Source: an uncultured Mediterraneibacter sp.
GTDB lineage: Bacteria; Bacillota; Clostridia; Lachnospirales; Lachnospiraceae
NCBI GenBank assembly: GCA_944384505.1
Contig: CALWTQ010000011.1
Coordinates: 1-64,000 of the forward strand
Direction: 5' to 3'
Length of the DNA: 64,000 nucleotides
Shown here: piece by piece, positions 8,418-17,046 of the stretch
How positions within the stretch are numbered: the stretch's first letter is position 1
Layout: the number at the start of each line of letters is the position of its first letter
Program-made: the position numbers and the translations under genes
The notes under the pieces: model-generated
Told to the model about the DNA's origin: nothing
Databases searched by the model: none
Seen by the model: only the letters and a program-made list of their open reading frames with translations

Positions 8418-8460
8418 TCTGTTTGCAGGTTGAAGATAAAGTGTTGCGAGGGTAGAAGAG

Positions 8461-9840
8461 ATGAAAAGGAAAGTAAAGATCTCCCAGTGCATGATCGTAA
8501 AAAATGAGGAGAAGAATATCCGGAGGGCGCTGACATGGGCAAAAGATATTGTCTTTGAACAGATCGTGGTGGATACCGGTTCCATTGACCGGACTGTGGA
8601 GATCGCGGAAGAGATGGGAGCGAAAGTGTATCATTTTCAATGGATCGATGACTTTGCGGCGGCCAAGAACTATGCCATTGAGCAGGCCTCGGGGGAATGG
8701 ATCGTATTCCTGGATGCCGATGAATATATGAATAAAGAGGATACACGGAAGTTGGTCCGCCTTCTGGAGCGGATCCCTGTGCCAAAGAAAGGGGAAAAAC
8801 TTCCTCTGTTTATCCGCTGTGCCTTGGTTCAGTTGGACGACAATGGAAAGCCTTTCAGCGTGGATCCGCAGGACCGGATCTTCCGTAACAGGAAGGATCT
8901 GCGCTATCAAGGGAGGATCCACGAACAGATCCAGATGCCGCCAGGCGGACGGTTCACTTTTATTCAGGCAGAAAACCTGTCTATTTTCCATACCGGCTAT
9001 GGGAACAATGTCTATGCAGAAACCGGGAAGCTGCAGCGCAACATCGAAATGCTGGAGCGGGAATTGGAGCAGGATCCGGACAACTATATGGCATGGTCGT
9101 ACCTTGGGGACGCCCAGAAGGCTTCCGGTGACCTGGAGGGGGCAAAGATCAGCTACCGAAAGGCTCTGGAAGGGAAGAATAGTGGAAATCTTGCCAAGCA
9201 GCGGTATTATGATGCCAGGAGCGGACTTATGCAAATCTTGACAGGAACGAAAAGGAAAGCGGAGTCTGAGGAAGAGGTTCTCCGGTGGGTCAAGGACTAT
9301 GGATACCCTGATACAGGTAATCCGGATCCCTGGTTCTACCTTGGAGTCTGGAACTATAACCGGGGAAGAATGGGGGAGGCCAGATGGAACTTTCTGAATT
9401 GCCTGGAAAAGCTGGAGACCTACCGCAGTTACGAGAGAGTGACGGCAGAGGGGTACCTGTGTCAGATCTACGCATGGCTGGCTCAGGCCTGCCTTCAGTT
9501 GAAACGTCCACAGGAGGTAGTGCGCTACTGCGTTCTTTCTCTGCGGATGGAACGGTATCAGGATCAAGTTTTGACTGCGGTCCTCCAACTTCTCAAGCAG
9601 GAACCCGGTGAAGCTGATCAGGCAGCGGGAACCTGGAAATTCCTTCAGGGTCTCTATGACTTCCAGAATCTTAAAGACCTGCTTTTTCTCTTAAAGTGCG
9701 CCAAACTGGCAGGATTTCACGCGCTGGAGGCACGGGTAATCCAGGCGCTCCCCGAGGATCTTCGCGGGGAGTTTGAAAAGGGATTACCTAGCGGTGTATC
9801 TGGGGATGAAAGCTGTGGAATTGGAGGAAAGAAGGATTGA
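8461..9840 (+). CDS. Family 2 glycosyltransferase with C-terminal TPR-like repeats
   Basis: Probable protein or glycan glycosyltransferase. The GT-A domain begins at once with ISQCMIVKNEEKNIRRAL and has the metal-binding motif FLDADEYM near residues 83-90. After residue 190 the protein becomes helical with TPR-like repeats, for example DNYMAWSYLGDAQKASGDLEGA. That layout (GT2 fused to TPR) is known from S-/O-glycosyltransferases acting on polypeptides. It is the first gene after flagellin, which makes flagellin a reasonable acceptor by inference. No strong RBS is visible, though AGGGTAGAAGAG precedes the ATG. Confidence 0.85.
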   Translation: MKRKVKISQCMIVKNEEKNIRRALTWAKDIVFEQIVVDTGSIDRTVEIAEEMGAKVYHFQWIDDFAAAKNYAIEQASGEWIVFLDADEYMNKEDTRKLVRLLERIPVPKKGEKLPLFIRCALVQLDDNGKPFSVDPQDRIFRNRKDLRYQGRIHEQIQMPPGGRFTFIQAENLSIFHTGYGNNVYAETGKLQRNIEMLERELEQDPDNYMAWSYLGDAQKASGDLEGAKISYRKALEGKNSGNLAKQRYYDARSGLMQILTGTKRKAESEEEVLRWVKDYGYPDTGNPDPWFYLGVWNYNRGRMGEARWNFLNCLEKLETYRSYERVTAEGYLCQIYAWLAQACLQLKRPQEVVRYCVLSLRMERYQDQVLTAVLQLLKQEPGEADQAAGTWKFLQGLYDFQNLKDLLFLLKCAKLAGFHALEARVIQALPEDLRGEFEKGLPSGVSGDESCGIGGKKD

Positions 9841-9892
9841 GCAGTGATCGAGGACATCTCGCCGAGAGATTGGGAAGAGAAGGAGGAATCAG

Positions 9893-10666
9893 ATGAAGGT
9901 TGTGATCCTGGCAGGAGGGTTAGGTACGAGGATCAGTGAGGAGAGTCACTTAAAGCCAAAGCCCATGATTGAGATCGGAGATACTCCAATCCTGTGGCAC
10001 ATTATGAAGTATTACTCGTCTTATGGATTCCATGAATTTATCATCTGCTGCGGATACAAGGGCTATGTGATCAAGGAGTATTTCGCGAACTATTATCTCC
10101 ACCGCAGCGATGTGACTTTTGATTTCGGCTGTAACAATCGGATGCACGTGCACAACAACGCGGCGGAGCCATGGCGGGTGACGCTGGTGGACACCGGCCT
10201 TGAGACCATGACCGGGGGGCGGCTGAAGCGGGTGCGGGAATATGTAGGGGAGGAGACGTTCCTGATGACCTATGGGGATGGCTTGTCCGATGTGGACTTA
10301 AACCGGCTGGTTGATTTCCATCGCAGCAAGGGGCGGCTTGCCACGCTGACCGCTATCCAGCCGGGCGGCCGCTTCGGCGTGCTGGAAATCGGGGAAGATC
10401 AAAGAGTGTGGCGATTTGCGGAGAAGGACAAGGAGGACGGCGGGTGGATCAACGCCGGTTTCATGGTGCTGGAGCCTGAGATCTTCTCTTACATCGACGG
10501 GGACGGAACCTTCTTTGAACGGGAACCTCTGGAGCGGCTGGCTAGGGAGGGACAGCTGGCGGCCTATAAGCATCCCGGGTTCTGGAAGTGTATGGACACT
10601 CTTCGGGACAAAGAGACTCTGGAGTACCTGTGGAATACAGGGCAGGCAAAATGGAAAAGGTGGTAG
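9893..10666 (+). CDS. rfbF: Glucose-1-phosphate cytidylyltransferase-like (RfbF/DdhA family)
   Basis: Likely makes CDP-glucose from CTP and glucose-1-phosphate. The nucleotidyltransferase signature opens the protein: AGGLGTRISEESHLKPKPM, followed by WHIMKYYSSYG and GYKGYVIKEYFANYYLHRSD, strings characteristic of RfbF/DdhA. The length of 257 aa is typical. RBS AGGAGG-AATCAG lies directly before the ATG. It opens the nucleotide-sugar operon. The CDP specificity is inferred from family resemblance and from the RfbH homologue two genes on. Confidence 0.88.
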   Translation: MKVVILAGGLGTRISEESHLKPKPMIEIGDTPILWHIMKYYSSYGFHEFIICCGYKGYVIKEYFANYYLHRSDVTFDFGCNNRMHVHNNAAEPWRVTLVDTGLETMTGGRLKRVREYVGEETFLMTYGDGLSDVDLNRLVDFHRSKGRLATLTAIQPGGRFGVLEIGEDQRVWRFAEKDKEDGGWINAGFMVLEPEIFSYIDGDGTFFEREPLERLAREGQLAAYKHPGFWKCMDTLRDKETLEYLWNTGQAKWKRW

Positions 10667-10670
10667 AGCA

Positions 10671-11759
10671 ATGAAGATAGCACAATTAGAAGAGGACTTA
10701 AGACACACGTATCAGAAGTTAACAGAAGAGGAGAGGGAGAAGCTTAAAGGCGCAAGGATCGTGCTCACCGGAGCGGCCGGGTTCCTGGGGTATTATCTGA
10801 CTCATTTTCTCTATGCATACCGACGGGAACTAGAGATCCAAAGTGTTCTGTGCCTGGACAACTATCTCCTGGGAATGCCAGAGTGGCTGCGGGATATGGA
10901 GCCCGTATTCCGGGTACGGAAGTTCGACGTGGTTTCGGACGAGATCGCGGATATCCCGGAGGCGGCCGGAGCGGATTATGTGATCCACATGGCTTCCATT
11001 GCCTCGCCTACATTTTACCGGAAGTATCCGATCCAGACGGTGGATGCTAATGTATGGGGCCTGCGCCGGCTTTTGGACTACTACCGTGAGAGGGAACTTA
11101 AGGGTTTTTTGTTTTTCTCCTCCAGCGAGATCTACGGAGATCCGGATCCTGCGTCGATCCCTACGCCGGAGGACTACAGGGGAAGTGTATCTTGCACGGG
11201 CCCCAGAGCCTGCTACGATGAAGCGAAGCGGTTCGGCGAGACGCTGTGCGCGCTGTTTGCCCGGGAGTATGAACTCCCTGTTGGAGTTGTCCGGCCTTTC
11301 AACAATTACGGACCCGGCATCCGGCTGAATGACAGACGGGTTCCGGCGGATTTCGCCAGGAGTGTGGCAGAAGGCAAAGATCTTGTGATCCTGTCTGACG
11401 GAGGGCCGAGCCGGACCTTCTGCCATATCGCGGACGCGGCGGCCGGGTATCTGAAGGCGTTGCTTTACGGCAGATACGACTATTTCAACATCGGCATCGA
11501 GGGACCGGAGATCACAGTAGGAGAACTGGCCCAGATCTATCTGGAAAAAGGACAGGAACTGTTCGGATATGAAGGAAAAATCCGCTATGAGGTGTCTTCG
11601 GACCGGCAGTATCTGACGGACAATCCAAAGCGGCGCTGTCCCAACATCGACAAGGCCAGAAGCAAACTGGGGTATGACCCGGACATACGGGTGGAAGAAG
11701 GAATCGGGCGGTTCCTCGCCTTTATTAAAGAAAGCCAGGAGGGAGAACTGATATGGTAA
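10671..11759 (+). CDS. NAD-dependent SDR, UDP-glucuronate decarboxylase (UXS)-like
   Basis: Extended short-chain dehydrogenase acting on a nucleotide sugar. The Rossmann motif is GAAGFLGYYL (about residues 34-43). The active-site Ser is in FFSSSEIYGDP (about 149-158), and Tyr182/Lys186 are in PRACYDEAK. The strings GPRACYDEAKR and VVRPFNNYGP resemble UDP-glucuronate decarboxylases more than 4,6-dehydratases such as RfbG. It sits between the cytidylyltransferase and a UGDH-type dehydrogenase, so decarboxylation of a glucuronate-type intermediate is a fair inference. The start is the ATG 4 nt after rfbF. The stop overlaps the next gene. Confidence 0.8.
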   Translation: MKIAQLEEDLRHTYQKLTEEEREKLKGARIVLTGAAGFLGYYLTHFLYAYRRELEIQSVLCLDNYLLGMPEWLRDMEPVFRVRKFDVVSDEIADIPEAAGADYVIHMASIASPTFYRKYPIQTVDANVWGLRRLLDYYRERELKGFLFFSSSEIYGDPDPASIPTPEDYRGSVSCTGPRACYDEAKRFGETLCALFAREYELPVGVVRPFNNYGPGIRLNDRRVPADFARSVAEGKDLVILSDGGPSRTFCHIADAAAGYLKALLYGRYDYFNIGIEGPEITVGELAQIYLEKGQELFGYEGKIRYEVSSDRQYLTDNPKRRCPNIDKARSKLGYDPDIRVEEGIGRFLAFIKESQEGELIW

Positions 11760-13045
11760 CGGTATTTGGACTGGGGTTTGTGGGATTGACGACAGCCCTC
11801 GGCTTCGCAGAGTTGGGATACCGGGTCTATGGCGTCGATGTGGATGAGAGCCGGATGGAGATGCTTCAAAAAGGACAGATCCCGTACCTGGAGCCAAAGC
11901 TGGAGGAACTGCTGAGGGCTCATCTGGACAGAAACCTTTTCCTGACCAGGGATGTGGAGACGGCGGTCCATGAGAGCCGCTATCTCTTCTACTGTGTGGG
12001 AACACCCTGCGGAGAGGGAGGCACAGCGGACCTGTCCTGTCTGCTGGCGGCGATTGATAGTTCCGTCCAGGCAGTGGAGGATGAGCGCTTCCGTATACTA
12101 GTGATCAAGTCCACGGTTCCACCCTCTACCACGGAGGAAATCGTCCGACCTTACTTGGAGGAAATCTGTAAGGAGAAGGCGGGGCAGTTTGGCCTAGCTA
12201 ATAATCCGGAATTCCTCCGGGAGGGACACTGTTGGGAAGATTTCATCCACGCGGATCGGATCGTGGTGGGCTGCCAGGAAGAGAGAGGGAGGCAGATGCT
12301 CTCAGAGTTGTACGCGCCCATGAAGGTTCCTGTATTCTGTGTGTCTCCCTCTACGGGAGAGTTTATCAAATACCTGTCCAACACGCTTCTGGCCACCCTG
12401 ATCAGTTATTCCAATGAGATGGCCCAGGTGGCGGATGCCTTCGGAGATATTGAGGTGGCGAAGGCCTTTCAGATCCTTCACATGGACAAGCGGTGGGGCG
12501 GCTGCGGGATGACCAGCTATGTCTATCCCGGCTGCGGCTACGGCGGCTACTGCCTGCCCAAGGATACCTGTGCCCTGTTGGCTGCGTCTGCCAGGAAAGG
12601 GTTTGAACCGCCAATCTTAAGAGAAGTCATTGAGACGAATCGGAAGCGTCCGTCGGTGATGGCAGGAAAGGTCGTTCAGGGCCTCAAAGAGGGGGCCGTG
12701 GTAGGAATCCTTGGTCTCTCCTTCAAGCCGGGCTCCGACGACGTGCGGGACACGGCAGCCGCATCCCTGATCCGGGAGATCTGCAGAATGGGCAATTACC
12801 AGATCGCGGCCTATGACCCGGAGGCCCGGGAGACCTTCGCGGCGGCTTACCCACAGCTTCCGGTCCAGTATCTGCCTTCCGTGGAAGCGGTCTATGAAGA
12901 GGCGGACGTGATCGCTGTTGCGACGGCCTGGGAGGAGTTTGGGAAGGTGTGGAGCCTGGGAGAGAAACGGATCGTGGACTGTCGCTATATGTCCGGGAAA
13001 ATCGACGACGGGCAGGATTTGCACGAAAGCAGAACAAGGAGGTAA
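11753..13045 (+). CDS. Nucleotide-sugar 6-dehydrogenase (UDP-glucose/GDP-mannose dehydrogenase family)
   Basis: Oxidises C6 of a nucleotide hexose to the uronate in two NAD-dependent steps. Seen in order: N-terminal Rossmann motif VFGLGFVGLTTA, KSTVPPSTTEEI, NPEFLREG, and the catalytic Cys near residue 267 in CGYGGYCLPKDT. A C-terminal nucleotide-binding half follows with GLSFKPGSDDVRDTAA. The 430 aa length is usual. The family normally uses UDP-glucose. With an RfbF-type gene two steps upstream, a CDP-hexose substrate is also possible. It overlaps the upstream SDR gene by 7 nt. Confidence 0.88.
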   Translation: MVTVFGLGFVGLTTALGFAELGYRVYGVDVDESRMEMLQKGQIPYLEPKLEELLRAHLDRNLFLTRDVETAVHESRYLFYCVGTPCGEGGTADLSCLLAAIDSSVQAVEDERFRILVIKSTVPPSTTEEIVRPYLEEICKEKAGQFGLANNPEFLREGHCWEDFIHADRIVVGCQEERGRQMLSELYAPMKVPVFCVSPSTGEFIKYLSNTLLATLISYSNEMAQVADAFGDIEVAKAFQILHMDKRWGGCGMTSYVYPGCGYGGYCLPKDTCALLAASARKGFEPPILREVIETNRKRPSVMAGKVVQGLKEGAVVGILGLSFKPGSDDVRDTAAASLIREICRMGNYQIAAYDPEARETFAAAYPQLPVQYLPSVEAVYEEADVIAVATAWEEFGKVWSLGEKRIVDCRYMSGKIDDGQDLHESRTRR

Positions 13046-13051
13046 AACAAG

Positions 13052-14365
13052 ATGGAAAAAGATCGCATCGAGGAGCTGGTGAGAGCCTATACAAGGGAAC
13101 ATCATAGCAGAAAGCCATATCAGAAGGGGGATCGGATCCCGTATTCAGGACGGGTCTTCGACGAGGAGGAGGTGTGGGCCCTGGTAGACTCGGCTCTGGA
13201 TTTCTGGTTGACGGCGGGAGATTATACGGAAGCTTTTGAGAAAGGGCTGGCCGCATATCTGGAGGTGCCCTACTGCCTGCTGGTCAACTCTGGTTCCTCC
13301 GCCAATCTGCTTGCCATGGCGGCTTTGACGTCGCCTCTTTTGAAAGATAGGCGCATCCTGAAGGGGGATGAGGTCCTTACTGTGGCGGCGGCCTTCCCGA
13401 CTACGGTGGCGCCGATCCTGCAATGCGGTGCGGTGCCGGTGTTCGTGGACATTGACATCCCATCCTACAACGTCTGCCCGGAGCAGCTGGAAGAGGCTCT
13501 CTCATCCAGGACGAAGGCGGTATTTCTGGCCCACAGTCTGGGGAATCCCTTTGCCCTGGATCAGATCAGAGCCTTCTGTGACAGGCACGGGCTGTGGCTG
13601 ATCGAGGATAACTGTGATGGTCTGGGAGGAACCTACGAGATAGACGAAAAGATCAGGAAGACGGGAACCATCGGACACATCGGAACCTCCAGCTTCTACC
13701 CGGCCCACCAGATGACCACAGGGGAGGGGGGAGCGGTCTACACATCCGATCCGCTGCTCTACAAGATCCTTCGTTCTATGCGGGACTGGGGAAGGGAGTG
13801 CAGCTGCCCGGGCGGAATGGACAATCTGTGCGGCCACCGGTTTGACGGACAGTTCGGAACTCTTCCCAGGGGCTATGACCACAAATATGTGTACTCCCAT
13901 ATAGGCTACAACCTGAAGGCTACGGATATGCAGGCGGCCATCGGAACGGCCCAGCTTGCCAAGCTGCCGGACTTCGTCAGACGCAGGCAAGAAAACTGGG
14001 CGTACCTGCGGGCAGGACTTGCCGGGCTTTCTGACCAGCTGATCCTGCCAGAGAAGCAAGAGCATTCCAATCCCTCCTGGTTCGGCTTCATCCTGGCGGT
14101 CCGTCCGGAGTGCGAAAGAAGCCGGGGGGAGATCGTGTCCTATCTGGAGGAACACGGGATCCAGACACGGAATCTGTTCGCCGGGAATATCTTGCGCCAT
14201 CCCTGCTTTCAGGATCTGAAGGAGGGGGAGGACTACCGGGTAGCCCATAGTCTGGAGAACACAGATTTTACCATGAGGAACGCATTCTGGGTCGGCGTCT
14301 ATCCGGGGATGACGGACGCCATGCTGGATGAAATGATTTTAAGGATCCGGAAATCCCTGAATTAA
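13052..14365 (+). CDS. rfbH: CDP-4-dehydro-6-deoxyglucose 3-dehydrase-like (E1/RfbH/DdhC family)
   Basis: PMP-dependent sugar 3-dehydrase of the DegT/AHBA fold. The lysine that ties PLP in aminotransferases is replaced by His219 in FYPAHQMTTGEGG, the hallmark of E1/ColD enzymes. The iron-sulfur ligands expected for E1 are present: Cys188 in IEDNCDG and the Cys-x-Cys-x7-Cys group at 250-260 (RECSC...NLCG). It therefore probably removes the C3 hydroxyl. The separate E3 reductase (DdhD/AscD) that recycles the cluster is not in this operon. RBS AGGAGG lies before the ATG. Confidence 0.9.
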   Translation: MEKDRIEELVRAYTREHHSRKPYQKGDRIPYSGRVFDEEEVWALVDSALDFWLTAGDYTEAFEKGLAAYLEVPYCLLVNSGSSANLLAMAALTSPLLKDRRILKGDEVLTVAAAFPTTVAPILQCGAVPVFVDIDIPSYNVCPEQLEEALSSRTKAVFLAHSLGNPFALDQIRAFCDRHGLWLIEDNCDGLGGTYEIDEKIRKTGTIGHIGTSSFYPAHQMTTGEGGAVYTSDPLLYKILRSMRDWGRECSCPGGMDNLCGHRFDGQFGTLPRGYDHKYVYSHIGYNLKATDMQAAIGTAQLAKLPDFVRRRQENWAYLRAGLAGLSDQLILPEKQEHSNPSWFGFILAVRPECERSRGEIVSYLEEHGIQTRNLFAGNILRHPCFQDLKEGEDYRVAHSLENTDFTMRNAFWVGVYPGMTDAMLDEMILRIRKSLN

Positions 14366-14408
14366 GACAGGGATAAAACGGTAAAGATGGGAAGGAGGAA
14401 TGGGAAGG

Positions 14409-15230
14409 ATGTTAAAGGGAATGGAAATCTTCGACTGCTCGCTCAGAGAGATCGGTTATCAGACGGGGTGGTACTTTACGGAGCGGACGGCCAGAGATAT
14501 CTATAATTTCGCTCAGACGAAGGGCATCGACTATGTGGAACTTGGATTTTTTCACAGCGATGAGGCGGATCCGGGAAGGGGGGCCTTTCGCTACTGTTCT
14601 CTTCGGGACAAAGAAATCCGGGAAATCTTTGAAAAGACCAAAAATGTGACCAAACTCTCTGCCATGCGGGACATCCAAAGGCCGTTGTCTCCGCTTCTGC
14701 CGGCCAGCGAGAGTATCATCGACACGATCCGCATCCTAACCCGCTCGGGGGAGACCGATCTGGAGGTGCTGAACCGATTTGTGACAGAGGCACTGGAGCT
14801 TGGCTATGAGGTGTTCGTTAATTTTACCAGCGCCGGGCTTAACACGATCGAGCAGAATATCCGGTTCGCGCAGTTCGCCAAGGAAAAGGGTGTCCATGCT
14901 ATTGAGTTCGCGGACACGGAGAGTGTGATGACGCAGGAGTATGTAAGAGACACGATCCGGGAGTGTCACAAGGTGGGCGTGCGTATGGGCTGCCACTTTC
15001 ACGACCGGAACGGAACAGCGGAGCAGCTGGCGGACCTGGCTATACAGGAAGGCGCGGACTACATGGATGTGACGCATATCGGCCTGGGCGGCAAATGGCG
15101 GGACGGCAACCTGACGATGGAATATCTTCTGCGCCGGTGCGGCGTCAACGGCGGCTATGAGGCCACGATCGTCAAGAACGAGATCATCGAGGATTTGATC
15201 CGGTTCCACGAGTTCAGCGCAGCAGTATAG
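14409..15230 (+). CDS. HMGL/DmpG-like aldolase
   Basis: TIM-barrel enzyme of the HMG-CoA lyase / 4-hydroxy-2-oxovalerate aldolase superfamily. The metal-site residues are visible: Asp and Arg in IFDCSLREIG at the N-terminus, and the His-x-His pair in GCHFHDRNG (about residue 195), followed by MDVTHIGLGGK. The length of 273 aa indicates only the catalytic barrel. I chose this ATG because AAGGAGG is 10 nt upstream; the ATG at 14400 is only 1 nt from it. Its place between a sugar dehydrase and an acetolactate-synthase-like enzyme suggests it makes or processes a 2-oxo acid used to branch the sugar. That is inference. Confidence 0.75.
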   Translation: MLKGMEIFDCSLREIGYQTGWYFTERTARDIYNFAQTKGIDYVELGFFHSDEADPGRGAFRYCSLRDKEIREIFEKTKNVTKLSAMRDIQRPLSPLLPASESIIDTIRILTRSGETDLEVLNRFVTEALELGYEVFVNFTSAGLNTIEQNIRFAQFAKEKGVHAIEFADTESVMTQEYVRDTIRECHKVGVRMGCHFHDRNGTAEQLADLAIQEGADYMDVTHIGLGGKWRDGNLTMEYLLRRCGVNGGYEATIVKNEIIEDLIRFHEFSAAV

Positions 15231-15258
15231 AATCAGATAAAAGGAGCAGACAGAAGCG

Positions 15259-17046
15259 ATGATGAAGGTATCAGATTATATCCTTAAGTTTGTGGCAGGA
15301 CTTGGAGTAACAAAGGTGTTCTATGTACCCGGCGGGGGCGCTATGCATCTGAACGACTCGCTGGGACGAAACCCGGATCTGGAAGGAGTGAGCATGCTCC
15401 ATGAGCAGGGGGCGTCCATTGCGGCGGAGGCGTCTGCGCGCGTGCAGGACGGGTACGGCGTTTGTCTGGTGACCAGCGGCCCGGGGGCCACCAATGCGCT
15501 GACCGGCCTGGTAGGAGCATACCTGGACTCGATTCCGGTGATCTTCCTGTCCGGCCAGGTGAAGCGGGCGGATCTGGCGGCGGGCCAGGGGGTACGCCAG
15601 TTTGGGATCCAGGAGGTGGATATCCTGTCCATGGCCCGCTCCAGCACGAAGTATGCAGTGCAGCTAACGGATCCTTCCAGGGTCCGGTATGAACTGGAGA
15701 AGGCAGCGGCCCTGGCTATCCACGGCCGGCCGGGACCGGTGTGGATCGATGTGCCGCTGGACATCCAGGCAGCCTGGGTGGATCCTGAGATGCTGGAAGA
15801 ATTTGATGCCTTATGTCTTCCCTCTTTCCCAGTTCCGACAGAGAAGGTGGAGGAGACCATCCGTCTCCTGAACCAGGCGGAGAGGCCGGTGCTCCTTCTG
15901 GGCCATGGCATCCGCCTGGATGGAGGGATACAGGAGGCCAGGCAGGTTTATGGGATGCTGGAGATTCCGGTGCTCACCTCCTGGAACGGGGTGGACCTGA
16001 TCGAGGAAGATCATCCCTTCTACTATGGACGTCCGGGATCGGTGGGCCACCGGGCGGCGAATTTTATCCTGCAGAATGCAGATTTCGTTCTGTCTGTAGG
16101 GAGCCGGATGAGTCTGCTTGCCACAGGTTACAATTACGAGAGCTTTCTCGCAGGAGCCGTCCATGTGATGGTGGATATCGATCCCCATGAGATGGAGAAA
16201 AAAAATCTCCACCCGGATGTGAGGATCGCCTGCGGGGCGAAGGATTTCCTTGCGGCCCTGTTGGAGCGAAAGGGGAAGATCTGCAGGAAAGACCGGGGGA
16301 AATGGCTGGATCGCTGCCGCTTCTTCTTGGAGAAATACCCAGTCCTTGGCAGGGACCAGGAGGCGGCGGAGGGATTTGTGAGCACCTATCATCTGGTGGA
16401 TGCGATTTCCCGGCAGATGACAGAAGAGGATATCTACCAGTTCACCAGTTCCGGCACATCTGTGGATATCGGGATGAAGGTCTTCCGGGTAAAATGGGGC
16501 CAGCGGGCCTTTCTTACCAAGGGGCTGGCGGCCATGGGCTACGATATCCCGGCCTGTGTGGGAAGTTGCATCGCCTCCGGTGGACGGCGGACGGTGTGTG
16601 TCACCGGGGACGGGAGCGCGGTAATGAACATGCAGGAGTTGGAAGTGATCCGGCGCAGGGGACTTCCGGTGAAGCTTTTTGTGACGGATAATCAGGGATA
16701 CAGTATGATCTACGGATCCCAGAAGGGGAATTTTGAGGGGCGGCTTACCGGGTGTACCCGGGAGTCCGGCCTGACCCTTCCGGATCTGGCGAAGGTGGCG
16801 GAAGCTTTTGGCATCCGCGGGATGCGCATTGAGACGGAGGAGAACCTGGATCGGCAGGTAGCCCGGGTGCTGGAGGCGGACGGACCGGTGGTATGCACTG
16901 TGCGGACTGACATTCAGCAGAAAGTGCTCCCCAGACAGGCTAATTACATGAGAGAAGATGGACAGATGGCAAGCCGGCCTCTGGAGGATATGGCGCCGCT
17001 TCTGGACCGGGAGGAGCTTAAGGAGTGTATGCAGTGGAAAGAGTAA
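15259..17046 (+). CDS. Acetolactate-synthase-like ThDP-dependent enzyme (YerE-like candidate)
   Basis: ThDP enzyme with the full three-domain acetohydroxyacid synthase layout. The N-terminal pyrimidine-binding part has the activating Glu in MLHEQGASIAAEAS, then TSGPGATNALTG. The C-terminal pyrophosphate-binding part has GDGSAVMNMQEL followed by VTDNQGYSM. The length is 595 aa. Biosynthetic AHAS normally sits with ilvN or ilvC, whereas this one is embedded in a sugar operon next to an RfbH homologue. In Yersinia, YerE of this superfamily adds an acetyl unit from pyruvate to a CDP-3,6-dideoxy-4-ketosugar. A similar role here is inferred. Confidence 0.82.
   Translation: MMKVSDYILKFVAGLGVTKVFYVPGGGAMHLNDSLGRNPDLEGVSMLHEQGASIAAEASARVQDGYGVCLVTSGPGATNALTGLVGAYLDSIPVIFLSGQVKRADLAAGQGVRQFGIQEVDILSMARSSTKYAVQLTDPSRVRYELEKAAALAIHGRPGPVWIDVPLDIQAAWVDPEMLEEFDALCLPSFPVPTEKVEETIRLLNQAERPVLLLGHGIRLDGGIQEARQVYGMLEIPVLTSWNGVDLIEEDHPFYYGRPGSVGHRAANFILQNADFVLSVGSRMSLLATGYNYESFLAGAVHVMVDIDPHEMEKKNLHPDVRIACGAKDFLAALLERKGKICRKDRGKWLDRCRFFLEKYPVLGRDQEAAEGFVSTYHLVDAISRQMTEEDIYQFTSSGTSVDIGMKVFRVKWGQRAFLTKGLAAMGYDIPACVGSCIASGGRRTVCVTGDGSAVMNMQELEVIRRRGLPVKLFVTDNQGYSMIYGSQKGNFEGRLTGCTRESGLTLPDLAKVAEAFGIRGMRIETEENLDRQVARVLEADGPVVCTVRTDIQQKVLPRQANYMREDGQMASRPLEDMAPLLDREELKECMQWKE

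Noticed and set aside
8386..9588. 400-codon reading frame on the minus strand opposite the first glycosyltransferase
   Set aside because: Shadow of a well-supported GT2 gene in high-GC DNA. Its translation is Pro/Leu/His-rich without domain pattern.
10830..12005. 391-codon minus-strand frame opposite the SDR/UGDH genes
   Set aside because: Antisense of two clear enzyme genes, with composition typical of shadow frames.
15259..17046. Annotation as biosynthetic acetolactate synthase IlvB
   Set aside because: No ilvN, ilvC or other branched-chain gene is adjacent. The operon context is nucleotide-sugar synthesis, so a YerE-like role is preferred.
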